A stretch of 64,000 nt of DNA from Lunularia cruciata (lineage: Eukaryota > Streptophyta > Marchantiopsida > Lunulariales > Lunulariaceae), in assembly GCA_948567375.1 (NCBI GenBank), contig OX419760.1, positions 36,022,001 to 36,086,000 of the forward strand. Reading direction: 5' to 3'. A program made the translations under genes and the position numbers. A model generated the notes under the pieces. That model had not been told where the DNA came from, did not search any database, and saw only the letters and a list, made by a program, of their open reading frames with translations. Shown piece by piece: positions 18,579 to 29,979 of the stretch. Position 1 is the first letter of the stretch; the number at the start of each line of letters is the position of its first letter.

Positions 18579-20898
18579 GATGAAGACCCAAAGACCAAGA
18601 ATGATAGCCATATCATATCACTCATATCATTATAAGGCCACATTCTCGTTGCCAAGCTTGATCTTTCTCCACTGCCTTCTTCTTGAGACTCTCCAACTCT
18701 TGCTCCATCACAATGGTAATTGCTTTTGAGTGAATGATCTCTACACGCGCATCTGCAAGTTCCTTTTTGAACTTTGCAACCAAAGTGGTCATCTCCTTTG
18801 CCTCCTCACAACTCTTTACCAAGTCCGCCCTTGTCACCTCAAAGTGCTTACTCCAAAGAATGTCCTCAACCCAAAGTTCTTTGGCTTCCATCTCCACCCT
18901 TGTCAACTTACTTTGTAACAACACGGTTTTTGCACTCCAGGTCTTAACTACTGCCAATTCATTTGGCACCTCAAGATTAGCACTTACCATCTCCTGCTTC
19001 TTCTGCTATAACATCCTCAACAGTGGACACACTACATTAGAAAAGTAGTCCACTCCTTCACACTTTGTTTCATCGGCTCAATCCTTGGGTTCCAACCACT
19101 CTTCCTCTTGCACCTTGCCCCAAAGTTGCAATCTTTGCACCTTCAAAGTTTCTTCTTCTGAACTTTCTCCTCCTTCTAGAGTAACTTTATTGGGCCCCAC
19201 TTCAAATGCAGTCATCACATTCTTACACTTGGCTGTCCAGGGTTGTGCCACAACTTCCTTTCCCTTCTTCTCACTTTTTCATTCAAGCATGGAAACTTCA
19301 GGGCTCGGCTTTCCTGCCTCAATCATCGGCTGTCGCATTTGCTGAACCTCCGCTTTGCTTGCACTGTCATTGCTTGATTCTTCACTTTGTAGGGTGAACT
19401 CCTCTTCTTCTATCAACATTTCCACCTTCAATGCCATCTCTTCCTCTGACTCTTCTTCTCCTTCCGGCATGGCTCCCTTTGTCTTTACTACCACCGCCGT
19501 CGGGTTAAGATTTGGCACCTTCTGGCACTAGACTATAAAATTACGACTGTTGTAACACAACTCTCAGGCTTGGCTCTCTTTCTGGCCCTTGGAAGGTCAA
19601 TTGCTATGATTTTGTCCTTTCTATTCTCCTTGTAGTACGCATCCCCATCTTGCACTCTCTCCATATAATACCGCTCATCCGCATCTACCTCCTTTCATAA
19701 ATCCGGATGAAAGTGCAAATGCATTCTATTTTGTTCTTCCAAAGTCAGCAAATTAAACCCAAAATAAAAGTGTGCTACAAATGACACAAAGAAATGTAGT
19801 GGTATATCCATTCTCCATCCCAAAATCATTTGCCCCACTCTTTGATGCAGCCATTTTGCTCAATTTATTGCCTCTCCTGCAAACATTTGGTGAAAGAACA
19901 CCGCCTATTGCATCATAACATAGGTGGTTTGTTCTGGCTTGAACATTGCCATCATTGCACTTACTATTCCTCTCTGCTCAGGGTCTTTATAACTGTCTAC
20001 CTTATAATTATTCTAGGTGCAAGGTTGATTGAATGAATTCCTCACTTCAGTAGTCTCTTCTGAAGCATCACACTTCCGATAGAAGGTGGTACCTCCTACC
20101 GCTCTTGCTTCTCTTACCAAAACTACTCTCCAATCCGCCTTTTCCTATCAGGCGGGATTCCCTTTCTTTCCCTTATGCTTTGGCCCATCCTTACAATTGC
20201 TTGCTGTGATTTCTACTATGAAACCTGGAAAACTGAAGTTCCAGTTCTAGGCCAGGAACGTGATACGCAGTCTCATCAAGACTTCAATCTGCGCTAGTAC
20301 TTCTAATCTATGAATTGCAAGCCCCCCTCACCACACTCTGCTTACTCATTTTTGGGGTCATCATGTGCTTCCTCACTTTCTTCCGATGGAAGATCATTCC
20401 TGAGATCCTAAACCACTCTTCTTCTTGTGGATTTGCAATTTGCATTACTTCAGGTTGAGTCTGAATAGGAACTAGGTAGCAACTGGACATTGCTCTACTT
20501 CCTTGCACCACTTGTAATTTTATAGTCTATGCCAATCAGTCATTCTTCAGTTGCTCTTCCTCTCCTATCTCCAATTTGGTGAAGTTGTTTCCTATCACTA
20601 TCAAGAAGTTCTTGATCCCAAGGTCATTACTTTCTTCTCGCGTACTTTCTTGATTGCACCAACTCCAAAGAATTTTGTTACAAGTTCTTCAGATCTACTT
20701 GCCCCACCCAATACAAAGTCTCTCCTTCTTCATCTTAGTCTTCTTGTCTTTGGGTCTTGACCCGAGGTCGACTTTGGGTTTTACTTCACACTCTCGCTTC
20801 TTCTTATTTTTCCCCCGATTAGCCCTCTTTAGGCTCTATCCACTTACTTCTTCTTCAAATGCTACCAAACAAAAAAAACAAAAAATGTGGGCATCACA
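18579..20898 (-). repeat. B2 3' LTR, truncated
   Basis: Starts (minus strand) at 20898 with TGTGATGCCC and runs 2320 bases to the break with A4. The offset of its TATA-like box (about 370) matches the other family B LTRs. Confidence 0.85.
18622..20511 (-). pseudogene. B2 LTR-embedded ORF, diverged and broken
   Basis: Minus-strand pieces align in order with the LTR ORF of B1/B3. The N-terminal region is at about 20511-20308, the middle with a V-M-(K/M)-H-Q-A-like region around 19950-19830, the acidic segment with the shared (F/L)-T-L-Q-S motif at 19518-19279, and the coiled coil at 18990-18622, where K-E-L-A-D-A-R-V-E-I-I-H parallels Q-Q-F-A-D-S-R-V-E-V-I-H. Many stops and frameshifts. Its value is comparative: clear protein similarity despite low base similarity suggests the frame was once under protein-level selection. 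Confidence 0.65.
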
Positions 20899-20900
20899 TA

Positions 20901-20912
20901 CCCCCTCCTCAA
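20901..20912 (-). other. B2 polypurine tract (minus strand)
   Basis: The reverse complement reads TTTGAGGAGGGGG-like purines directly before the LTR start at 20898. Confidence 0.75.
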
Positions 20913-20929
20913 ATGTGAGCATCCCCATG

Positions 20930-22063
20930 AACACCAACTTTGGGTGTGTTAGAGACTTCCGAGTCTATGGTCCAATATCTCTGAACTCTCCACCCGTTTA
21001 CTCGAGTGGCAAAAGGATTGCCTTCCAGGTCTGCAAGTTGAATGGACCCATTTTCATAAAGATGAAGAACTCAATAGGGCCCCATCCATCTCAAATGCAG
21101 CTTGCCTAGAAAAAATATTCGGCGATTGTCGTATAACAAAACCAAATCTCCTTTGCAAACAATCATAGGCTTGATGTGCTTATCGTGCCTGACTTTCCTT
21201 TGCTCTTGCAATTCTTTTGTGGTTTGCATTGCATTGTCTCTTTTCTCTTCGAACCACATCAGTTGATGATCCAAAGATCTTGGCTTTCTTCCTCTGACAA
21301 TCATTCTTTGCAAAGAATCCGATATGTCAGTACTTCAAATTCAACTGGTAGTATGGGATGCAAGCCGTATGTCAAGAAGTATGGAGTTTGTTTGGTTGTG
21401 ATCTTTTCTGTCATTCAATATGCCCACAACACGGCTAGTAATTTTTTTATCCCAGTCATAGGCATAATTGACAGTCACCTTATTCAAAAATTTTCAAAGC
21501 AACCCATTCGCCTTTTCCGTTAAGCCATTTGCTTTTGGGTTATAAGGAGTGGTCTTCCAATGTTTAATCTGGAAGTACTTTGTTAACGCCTCCATCACAG
21601 AGTTCAAAAAATGTGTCCCTCTGTCATTGACCAATTCCAAAGGACACCCATATCGGGAGATGATATTTTGAAAGAAAAATTCCGCCACTATTTTTGCATC
21701 ATCTCTACAAGTTGCTTTGGCTTCAACCATCTTGGTTGCATAGTCAGTGCATATTAAGATGTATCTCTTCCTTGTGACTTGGGTCACTGGTTGAATGGGA
21801 CCCACAAAATCAATTCCCCATTTCTCAAATGGGATCAAGGGCAAAATTGGTCTCAAAGGCCATTGAGAAGTAGCCATCGGCTTTCCCGTTCTCTGACAAA
21901 CATCACAGCTTCAGATATGGGCATGCGTGTCTTTGTACATCGTTGGCCACCAGTACCCCAAAGAAAGAATCTTCTTTACTGTATTCTTCAGAGCATAGTG
22001 TCCCCCCGATGCTTTGGAGTGTAAAGACTCAATTACACCTCTGACTTTGTATGACTCCAAGCA
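20930..22063 (-). pseudogene. B2 integrase, degenerate
   Basis: Minus strand. The zinc finger lies at about 22050-21890, and the core with W-G-I-D-F-V-G-P near 21825 and V-N-D-R-G-T-H-F near 21620 (Asp kept; the preceding Ser is Asn). K-A-N-G-L-T-E-K is near 21520, and a C-terminal region extends to about 20930. Stops separate the parts. About the same length as B1 integrase. Confidence 0.87.
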
Positions 22064-23535
22064 TCACCAAAGTACTTTGTCTTTGCACATCTTGAATAAA
22101 ATGCTATGTTTTAGCTGATATGGCCCCATTTTCCTAAGAAAGACTGCACTCTCATCCGGGTCCAGCCCTTCAGGACAATGGAGGGTGTGCAGATAATGAT
22201 ATTTGGCTGCATACCTCATACTTTGCATTGCTATTAATTGATATAACTCTTCATCAGGGAACCAATCATCAATTTCCCATTCTTGGTCTTGAGGTTCTAA
22301 TTTGGACAGGAAGTCCGCATTCAAATGCAAAGCTCCCTTCCTTACTTGTATAGTATATGTGAATTCTTGTAACAACAAGATCCATCTTGCAATTTGCCCA
22401 AACAAATCTGCCTTCTTGACCAAATATTGCAATGAAGAATGGTCAACAAAGAAGACAAACTTGTATCCCAGCAAGTAGTGGTGAAATTTCTTGCAGGCAT
22501 ACACCATTCCTAGTGCTTCTCTTTCAGCCGTTGAATAGTTCTTTTCAGAAACTAAAAGTTGTCGGCTGGCATAATAAACCGGGCAGTCCTTCTTCTTCTT
22601 GTCCTTCTGACTTAAAACAACTCCAATTTCCATGGACAAAGTGTCCACATACACATGAAAAGGGATGTCCAAATTTGGAGCCCTCATGACTGGTGCTTCA
22701 ACCATTTTCTTCTTCAATACTTGGAAAGCTTCTTCTTGATTTGCTTCCCATAGATAGTCTTCGCATTTCTTCAGTAGCTTTGTAAGGGGTGCAGCAAGCA
22801 CCGCATAGTTTGAAACAAAGCGTCTATAGTATCTGACATGTCCCAAGAAGGCTCTCAGCTCCCAAATATTCTTTGGGGATTCCAAAGCTGAGATTACTTT
22901 GACCTTCTTGACATTGACTTCAATACCTTAGCTTGACACCCGATGCCCTAGAAGAATTCCCTCCTTCATTGCAAAGAAGCATTTCTCCGAGTGTAATGAC
23001 AAACTGGCAAAATGCCACCTTTCAAAAGTTTGGCAAAGGTAATCCAAATGTACATCTCTTCGCCCAAACACACAAAAATCATCAATGAACACTTCCACAA
23101 ATTTGTGCAAGAAATCCTTGAAGATTAAATTCATCATCCGCTGGAAAGTAGCGGGAGCATTACACAACCCAAAGGGCATTTGATTATAAGCAAAAGTGGC
23201 CCAATTGGTTGTGAATGTGGTTTTATCCTTGTCCTCTTCTTGAATGGACACTTGATTGTATCTTGAAAATCCACCAAGAAAACTATAACAAGGGTGACCA
23301 GCTACTTGGTCCAAAATTGTATCAATAAAAGGCAAGGAATGATGATCCTTCCTTGTGACTGCATTCAACTTGTGGAAATCTTGGCACACTCGGATCTTCC
23401 CCGTTTTCTTCTTTGGGACAATGACAATAGGGGAGACCCACTCATTGCTTAAGATGGGAAAGATTATTCCGGCCCCTAAGTACTTGTTGATTTCATCTTT
23501 CACCAAGAGGGAGTACTTTGGATTCAGATGGTATT
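22064..23535 (-). pseudogene. B2 RT and RNase H, degenerate
   Basis: Minus strand. RT runs from 23535 to about 22800: W-V-S-P-I-V-I-V-P-K-K near 23435, M-P-F-G-L-C-N-A-P-A-T-F near 23170 and F-I-D-D-F-C-V-F-G near 23075 with both Asp. RNase H (V-D-T-L-S-M-E-I-G near 22640) and the connection follow to 22064. Only a few lesions are seen (a stop near 22930). The 5' end is interrupted at 23535 by solo LTR B3; the upstream piece resumes at 26428. Confidence 0.9.
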
Positions 23536-26422
23536 TGTGGTGCCCACATTTTTTGTTTTTTTTCAAAATAAAGGAGAAGAAGTGTATAGAGACGTCGGAT
23601 TGTGCCTATATGGCCAAAGAAGGCAAAGAAAAGAGTCTTTGGGATGAAACCCGAAGTAAAGTGAGTTCAAGTCATAAGGCGAAGTATTTGGAAATGCCCT
23701 ATTAGCATACAACCCAAAGTAAATTGTCTTCGTATCAGGGGGAGCTCAACCCGAGGCAAAGACAGTCTAACAACCTTTTGTCGGGGCAAGAAGTTCAAGA
23801 AAGGACCATTCAAAAACTGGCGGCCCATACGCGCAAAGGTTAATTGACAGTGATAGGTGCATGCAGGAGGTGTGATTTCTTGGTAGAAACTCAAAGTGAT
23901 GAAAGACAAAGAAGCGCAACTCTATAAAAATCAAACTTGCAACGAAGAGATGTCGAGCAATTTTCCTTTGCCATTGAGAAGTTGTCTTGCAGGTGATCGT
24001 GGGAAGGGAAATAGAGTTGGAATTGTGGTAGTGCGTAAAGGAGAAGTTGCGAGAGTGACATCGAGAGATAGTGAGAAGGCAGAAGAGATGGGAGGAGGAA
24101 AGAAGAAATTTAAATTTGCAGTGAGAAATCATGCGATTCGGAGGTTAGATGTAATAGCTAGGATCAAAGTCTTGAGCCGACTTTGGATCACGTTTCTGGC
24201 CTGGAACTATAATGTAAACTTTCTAGGATTCATGACAAAAATCATCGAGAGCAAGTGTCTTGATGGACCCAAGGAAGAAGAGAAGAGAGGAAATCCGGCT
24301 TGCTGGACAGAGTCAGATTGGAGACTTGTACTCGGGAAGGAAGCCGGCTCGGAGTAGGGGGCCACATTCTTGGGAAAGGGAGAGATAGCTCAAGAGACCC
24401 AAGAGGTGAGAGATGCCTTCTTGTCAAAGCGGACAAAGAACGGGTATAAGGTTGAGAGCTACAAAGACTCTATGAAGAGAGGGATTCTGAGTGCACTAAT
24501 GGCTATCCTAAAGCCGGAGCTAACCACTTATGTGATGAAACACCAAGCGGTGTTCTTTCACAAGCTTTTTGCAAGAGAACCAATTAATCGGGCGAGGTGT
24601 TTTCACGAGAGAACGAGGTAGAGGGTGTGGAATTTGCGGGATAAGTTGCCTCCACACTACATCGTGCTGTTTGCAGCACACTTCTACCTTGGGCTCAACT
24701 TGTTGAACTTGGCGGAGCGAAATCGGATGGTATCGCACTTCCATCCTGATTTGCAAAAAGAGGTCAACGTCAAGGAGTAGCAATACATCTTGCAGATTGG
24801 GAGCACTAATGACTATTATGCAAAGACAGGGAAGAACGTGGAGGTCGTAGTGAGTACCCCGACTATGAAGAAGAGAAGTCGGCAAGGTGACGCCAAAGAC
24901 ATGAAGAAACCTCGGAAGACATGGAGAGGCAACCCGAGGCAAGGTATGGTGGTAATCGAGTCGGAGGATGAAGACTCAGAAGTAGAGGCCAAGCTCAAAA
25001 TTGAAGACTCGGAACACAAGGAGGAGCCTGAGCTTACGCTGCAGAGTGGGGATACGAGTAGTAATAGTGATGAAGGAGGAGAAATGACATTGGCGCCAGC
25101 GGCTGAAGAATACAAAGAAGAAGTGCAAGCCGAGATGGAAGCCGAAGACAACACACAGTTGGAAGACAAAGTAACTGTGCCCAAAGAGAAGAAGATTGCA
25201 GTACAGCAAGGAGTTTGGTCGAGACGTAAGGTGAAGTGTGAAGCGGGGCCAAGTAAGGCAAAAGAAGAGGTAAGTGAAAGCTCGAGAAGTGAGGCATCAA
25301 TTCCAATACAAAGACTGCAGAGAAGAAGGCAAGTATCAGATGAACACGAAGTACAAAGAGAAGTGGTCACACAAGAAGAAGTAATCCCAAGCAATGGAGT
25401 GGAGTACCTGTAGGATGTGGTATGTCCTCTACTGGTAAAGATAGAGTACAAGAAGAAGGAAATGCAGTCAACATGTCCGGAGGTAAAGACTGTATTGCAG
25501 GTGTTGGCAAGATTAGAAGAAGAAAACTTGGAGTTGAAGAAGAGTATAACCCGAGGTGAGGAGGAAAGAGAAGTACTGCAAGCGGAGGCAATAGTAAGAA
25601 GTCAGGTAATTGAAGACATGAAGAGAGAAGTATATTATCGAGAGGATCTTGTGAAGAAGAGTGACATAGCAAGGGAGAGACAAGTAGCGGAGTATGAGAT
25701 CTTGAAGCAGCAGTTTGCTGATTCAAGAGTAGAAGTAATACATGCTATGGCGAGGGTAGCAGCAAAGGATCAGGAGCTCGATAGGGTGATGGAGAGTGTC
25801 GAGGAGAAGAAGCAACTCTGGCAAAGAGAGTTGGCGGCATGATACCGAGAAGAAGACCAATTACAAGAGTTACTTTGTAATTAGGAGGAGAAGGTTGTAC
25901 AGAAGGAGAAGGAGAAGGAGACAGTGAAAGCCAAGTTTGAGGAGGAGTTGGCAATGTATCAAGAGGACTGGCTTGCAGATCGTGAACGTGAGAGGAAGAC
26001 TAGATTGGAGCCATTGAAGGAGATAGTCCTCCGAATGAATGCAATGCTAAGTACAGAAGCCAATATTTGGATTTGATCAAAAGTGTTGTGCCTTCAGTGG
26101 AGGGGTGGAACACAATTCTGAGGCAAAGTTGTTTTGCAATGAAGTGCCATTTTTGGGAGAGCCTGAATCATCACAATCAAGATTGTTTGGAAAGATTTGA
26201 TGGAGTTGTGATTAAGGAGTGTTAATTTGTGACAAGACTGCGAATCAGTGCTTGTTACTCTCTTTTGGGTGTGGTTTCTACCTGAGAGATTAAAGACACA
26301 ACCAAGAAGAACTACGTTGTTACTGTTTGACTTCATATTTGGACATTTCTGACTTGTATCTCTGCAGGAACAAACTTTACTTACCTGATTACCGCAAAAG
26401 TGATATTTGCCGGGTTGTCACA
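23536..26422 (+). mobile_element. B3: family B solo LTR with GTATT duplication
   Basis: 2887 bp starting TGTGGTGCCC and ending GTTGTCACA, flanked by GTATT at 23531-23535 and 26423-26427. The flanks join into one continuous minus-strand RT sequence of B2. No internal region is present, so it is a solo LTR left by LTR-LTR recombination. Relative to B1 it lacks about 0.9 kb near 26070 (the end of the ORF and the downstream TATA-like box). Confidence 0.95.
24088..26070 (+). pseudogene. B3 LTR-embedded ORF, C-terminally deleted
   Basis: ATG 24088 (M-G-G-G-K-K). The frame can be followed almost without shift to about 26070, with stops near 24356, 24619, 24778, 25411, 25840 and 25882. Most stops look like single C-to-T or G-to-A changes relative to B1 or B5. 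It contains H-Q-A-V-F-F-H-K-L-F-A-R-E-P-I-N, a basic K-K-R-S-R-Q-G-D patch, the acidic tract (24960-25180) and the coiled-coil half (25430-25990). The last ~250 codons are deleted. It best shows that acidic and coiled-coil parts are one frame, because no element interrupts it. Confidence 0.72.
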
Positions 26423-26427
26423 GTATT

Positions 26428-26759
26428 GTCTTTGCCAAACCGGAACTGCACCTTCAACCAAATCAATCCGGTGTTCTCCAAATTCTCATAGAATACCCAA
26501 CATTGATTGATAGACCAGGCAAATACATCCTGGAATTTTATAAACAAGGCAGTGTATCCTGCCAACTCCTCCAAAGTGACTGTCTTTGAAATTTTTAGAA
26601 TTTTCCCTTCAGTCAAGACAACATCTTGACAGTCATTGGGGTTGATGACTCCTTCAACATGGCTTACTTGGCTTAATGTGAGGCGAGCTGCCATTAAATC
26701 CTCTTCCTCCAAGTTAGGTTCACCCGAGGTGAGGTTGTATGGATCTTTGTCTTCGACAT
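26428..26759 (-). pseudogene. B2 linker between protease and RT
   Basis: Minus-strand acidic linker and start of RT (E-F/K-F-Q-D-V-F-A-W-S-I-N motif), matching 3590-3900 in B1 and 49670-50000 in B5. It is continuous with 23535 across B3. The D LTR begins at 26760 and ends the match. Confidence 0.85.
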
Positions 26760-27497
26760 TGTAATAATACCAAGAGCTAGCCATATGATCTAGATGTGAA
26801 ATTTGGTTTGGTAATATCTAGAATGATGTTATACATGATGGTCAAAATAGATAAGATAAAAGTATCACCAAAAGAGTACTTCTACAAATAGGGCAGAAAT
26901 TGAAATAGACTTGAGAACCTTAGAACCAATAGCTAGACATATGATTTAAAGGTGAGAATTGGTTTGGTAACATCTGGAAGGATGTTACACATGATGGACT
27001 AAACAGATCAGAAAGAGGTATCACCAAAAGGGGACTTCTACTAATAGAGTAGGAACCAAAATATGCCTGAAATCTTTGAAGGCAATTTTGGAGGCCTAAA
27101 TGGATGAATTAGGCCTAAAAAATGTGCACATTCTCCCCCCAATAGAGGAAAGGCTGGCCTCCCATCCCCCTTGCTTTGTCTTGTCAAGAGCTTTCCAACT
27201 GTACCTTATGTGATTTTGAGATTCCTATAGGGAGATTCCCTAAAAGATTCCCTTCGGTCAAAGCTTGTTTGACCAACCAGATAGGACCTAGACTAGACAT
27301 GTCACCCATCCAAGTAAGTAATCCAAGGGTGGAGCTTGCTGACATGTCACCTATCCGTGTCCCTAATCCTATAGTGGAGCTTCCTTGGAGGAGATCCTCT
27401 TTGTCTATATAATAAAGAGAAGGTGCTCCCTTGGGGCATCAAATGTTTGAGTGTGCAATTTGTGTTTTCTCTCTTCTCTTGTCCTCGGAGTATTACA
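26760..27497 (+). repeat. D 5' LTR
   Basis: TGTAATAATACC...GAGTATTACA, 738 bp. TATA-like CTATATAATA at about 27405-27414. It contains internal similarity between ~26785-26870 and ~26935-27010 (both include a GGTTTGGTAA segment), an imperfect duplication of about 150-bp period. Confidence 0.85.
27405..27414 (+). promoter_or_regulatory. D LTR TATA box
   Basis: CTATATAATA about 90 bases before the LTR end, a normal place for a U3 promoter. Confidence 0.55.
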
Positions 27498-27498
27498 A

Positions 27499-27510
27499 TG
27501 GTATCAGAGC
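27499..27510 (+). promoter_or_regulatory. D primer-binding site, tRNA-iMet
   Basis: TGGTATCAGAGC, the standard complement of the initiator tRNA-Met 3' end, two bases after the LTR. Typical of chromoviruses and distinct from the Asp-like sites of A and B. Confidence 0.9.
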
Positions 27511-27636
27511 GAGTGTTTTAGTCCAAGAGAGTGGATCACCCCCCTTGGAATAGCACGAACTACTGAAACTAAGTAATTTGAGGTGGAGAACAATAGTAGT
27601 TGCTAGACTTAGGAAGGACTTTAGAGAGCGGATGGG

Positions 27637-29156
27637 ATGGATGCACCGAGAGGCCAATTTCCCACACCTAGCTTTCCATTCTCAAACCCATTCCACATCA
27701 AGGTTATGTACATCCAGTGTGAGCAGATGAGGGTATCACTAGTTTATCACTTTGGTGTAGAATTCATGGACAGAGTGATGAACTCACCAAGCCCGGTGAT
27801 ATATGACAGAGAGTGGGATTTGACAATCTACATTCTATTATGATAATATGGATATGAATGTCCTAAATCCTCTCCCTTTCAACACTCAAGTAGAAATCCA
27901 TTATGTAGTGAGGCCAAAATTGATGTTTAGAGATTTTGTGGTTAGGAATTTTGGTGAGGAGTATTATCAATGAGTGATAGCTTTCTGAGGTCCCAATGGT
28001 AGTTTTGATAGTTTGTGCACCTTCTAGAGTGATTATATTGACTTGTATTGAAGTAGATATTAGCAATTGAGTGTTGCAAGAACCATGGATCTGCAATTGC
28101 AAGAGCTGGTGCAACAAATGTAAGGGATGTTGAATGAATTTTGAGAGATTAAGATGACCATGGAGACATTACAAAGTCAAGTGCAGATCCTCAAGAACAA
28201 TCAAGCCATGCAAGAAGAAGAGCCGTCTCAAAACCCAATACCTATGACTGAAGTACTTGGAGAGGCACCCGTGCCTACGAACCCTATCAACGATAAAGCC
28301 CCATTGCTACTCTGGATGAAGAAGACCTGCAACATTGAGCCTTACAAGAGGCAATGTTTGATGGGAGTAGTGGAAAATTGGATCTCAAGAATAAATCAAT
28401 ATTTCCGATTGTTCTCAACAGAGATCACAGAGCATGCTGCAGGTGTGTTTGCATGTGGGTACTTGACCGATAAAGCACTCACATGGTATGATGCTTGGGA
28501 ACAATCCATGTTGGCAGAGAGAAGGGAGGTCACATGGACAACAATGCAAGAAGGATTGCTGAAGAATTTCCAATCAGTGGATTTTGTGCAGATGGCTCAA
28601 ACCCGACTATGAATAGCGTACAAGAGTATGTGGAGGTATTTCTGGATCTACAAGTCGCAATTACCAACATGAGTCCAGCATAGGCTCTTGAAAATTTCAA
28701 ATGAGGGTTGAAAGAGAAAATTTGCCAAGAAGTCATGGTGCAAAATCCTTGCATGGTAGTTGAAGCTATTGCTTGTACACAGAGAATGGCAGGAGCATTA
28801 GGTGGAGGTGAAGGAGTAGCTCCACCTCAACATTATTGGGCAGAAATGCCACACATGGGTGGACCAGTACCAATGGAATTGGGCAACCTTTGATTCCGAG
28901 ATCGAGGAGCATGACCGCTTCAAGGGGAGCGGGGACAGGTAGAAGAACAAAGAGATGGAGTCCCACGAGGAGAAGGGACTCAAGGAGAAAAACGCCGTTG
29001 TTACAATTGTGGCCGTATTGGGCACATATCTACCAACTATTGCACTTGTTTCCCTAGAGGCCCTTGGCCTTCATACAGGCAATCTTTGAACAACATGGAG
29101 AGGCACATTGAAGAGGAGGAGGTAGAAATCACTTTGGAAAACAAAGATCACCAGTA
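27637..29156 (+). pseudogene. D gag, degenerate
   Basis: Starts at ATG 27637 (M-D-A-P-R-G-Q-F), stops early at 27841, then continues in pieces. The retrotransposon gag core is clear at 28300-28620 (W-I-S-R-I-N-Q-Y-F near 28380; A-L-T-W-Y-D-A-W near 28475). A knuckle reads C-Y-N-C-G-R-I-G-H-I-S-T-N-Y-C at about 28999-29043, with one residue more than usual before the last Cys. Stops near 28132, 28610, 28681 and 28892. Confidence 0.85.
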
Positions 29157-29227
29157 AATGTACCCCGCGGCCTTACTGGCTCAATAAGGAAGTAGAGAAG
29201 CGAGGGAAGGAACAAGAATAATGCACA

Positions 29228-29967
29228 AAGATCCCAAAAGGCAACCTCACAATTGATTGTCAATTAAATGGAATCCTTGAAGGTAATCAAGTGAGAGTAT
29301 TAATAGATCCGGGAGCAACAAAGAATTTCTTGTCTTGCTCTGTTGCAATAAGATTGGGAATGGATCTAGAGAGAGATGGAAGTGAAAAAGTAGAGCTACC
29401 AAATGGGCAAACAAAGAGGATTAAATCATTACCTAGACGGGTAACCCTCTCTGTAGGAGAATATCAGGAAGCAATTGAGTTGTGAGTGATACAATTAGCT
29501 CATTATGATGCAATTTTAGGCATGCCATGGATGGAGCAGTACAACCCTATGGTGGATTGGAGGAAGAAAGTAGTGAGAACCCACCAATGGTCAATCATTG
29601 GGGTTACAGAAAAATCACAAAGGCAGAAACTGCCTCTATATGTCGTAGGGCGGCAACTATTTGTAAGACCAATAGATGTTTTATGGGTCTAATAAGAGAA
29701 GTCCAGAGTGCACAACTTGATGGACAAATTCTTGAGAAATTGGAGGATGTGGTGGATGAGTTTCAAGATGTCTTTCTCGATGATCTACCCTCAGGATTAC
29801 CACCAAAAAGGTGAGTAGATCACAAAATTGAGACACTTCCGAGGAAGATGCCTCCTTGTAAGGCCCCATATCGCCTATCACCTCATGAGTTGGAGGAGTG
29901 TAAGACTCAAATTGAGGAGATGCTACAGAAAGGGTTCATCCAACCTAGCATATCACCATATGGGGTA
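29228..29967 (+). pseudogene. D protease and start of RT
   Basis: The protease active-site region L-I-D-P-G-A-T-K-N-F-L-S is at about 29300 (normally D-S-G-A-T; Ser replaced by Pro). The C-terminal motif Y-D-A-I-L-G-M-P-W is at about 29505, and M-V-D-W follows. The RT N-terminus has V-F-L-D-D-L-P-S-G-L-P-P-K-R near 29775 and Y-R-L-S-P-H-E-L-E-E near 29870. It ends at G-F-I-Q-P-S, where family B sequence replaces it. In-frame stops at 29483, 29690 and 29812. Confidence 0.87.
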
Positions 29968-29979
29968 TTAAAGCAATAT

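Larger units (their letters stand above)
18579..26759 (-). mobile_element. B2: minus-strand family B element, partial, hosting solo LTR B3
   Basis: Reading on the minus strand: the RT-upstream linker (26759-26428), RT, RNase H, integrase, purine tract (20912-20901), then the 3' LTR (20898 down to 18579, truncated). Gag, the protease and the 5' LTR are missing, cut by D at 26760. B3 interrupts the RT with a GTATT duplication. The LTR starts TGTGATGCCC and its ORF is more diverged than in B1/B3/B5, so B2 is an older or separate subfamily. Confidence 0.9.
26760..29968 (+). mobile_element. D: chromovirus-type Ty3 element, 3' truncated
   Basis: A 738-bp LTR with perfect 7-base inverted ends (TGTAATA...TATTACA), a tRNA-iMet primer site, gag, protease and the first ~50 codons of RT, then an abrupt change to family B4 sequence at about 29968. 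Integrase and the 3' LTR are missing. It inserted in, or was joined to, B2 at 26759. Several stops, so not functional. Confidence 0.88.

Noticed and set aside
18730-19397. Plus-strand frames at 18734-19048, 19085-19345 and 19206-19397
   Set aside because: They are antisense to the minus-strand LTR ORF of B2, which has matching homologues elsewhere in the window.
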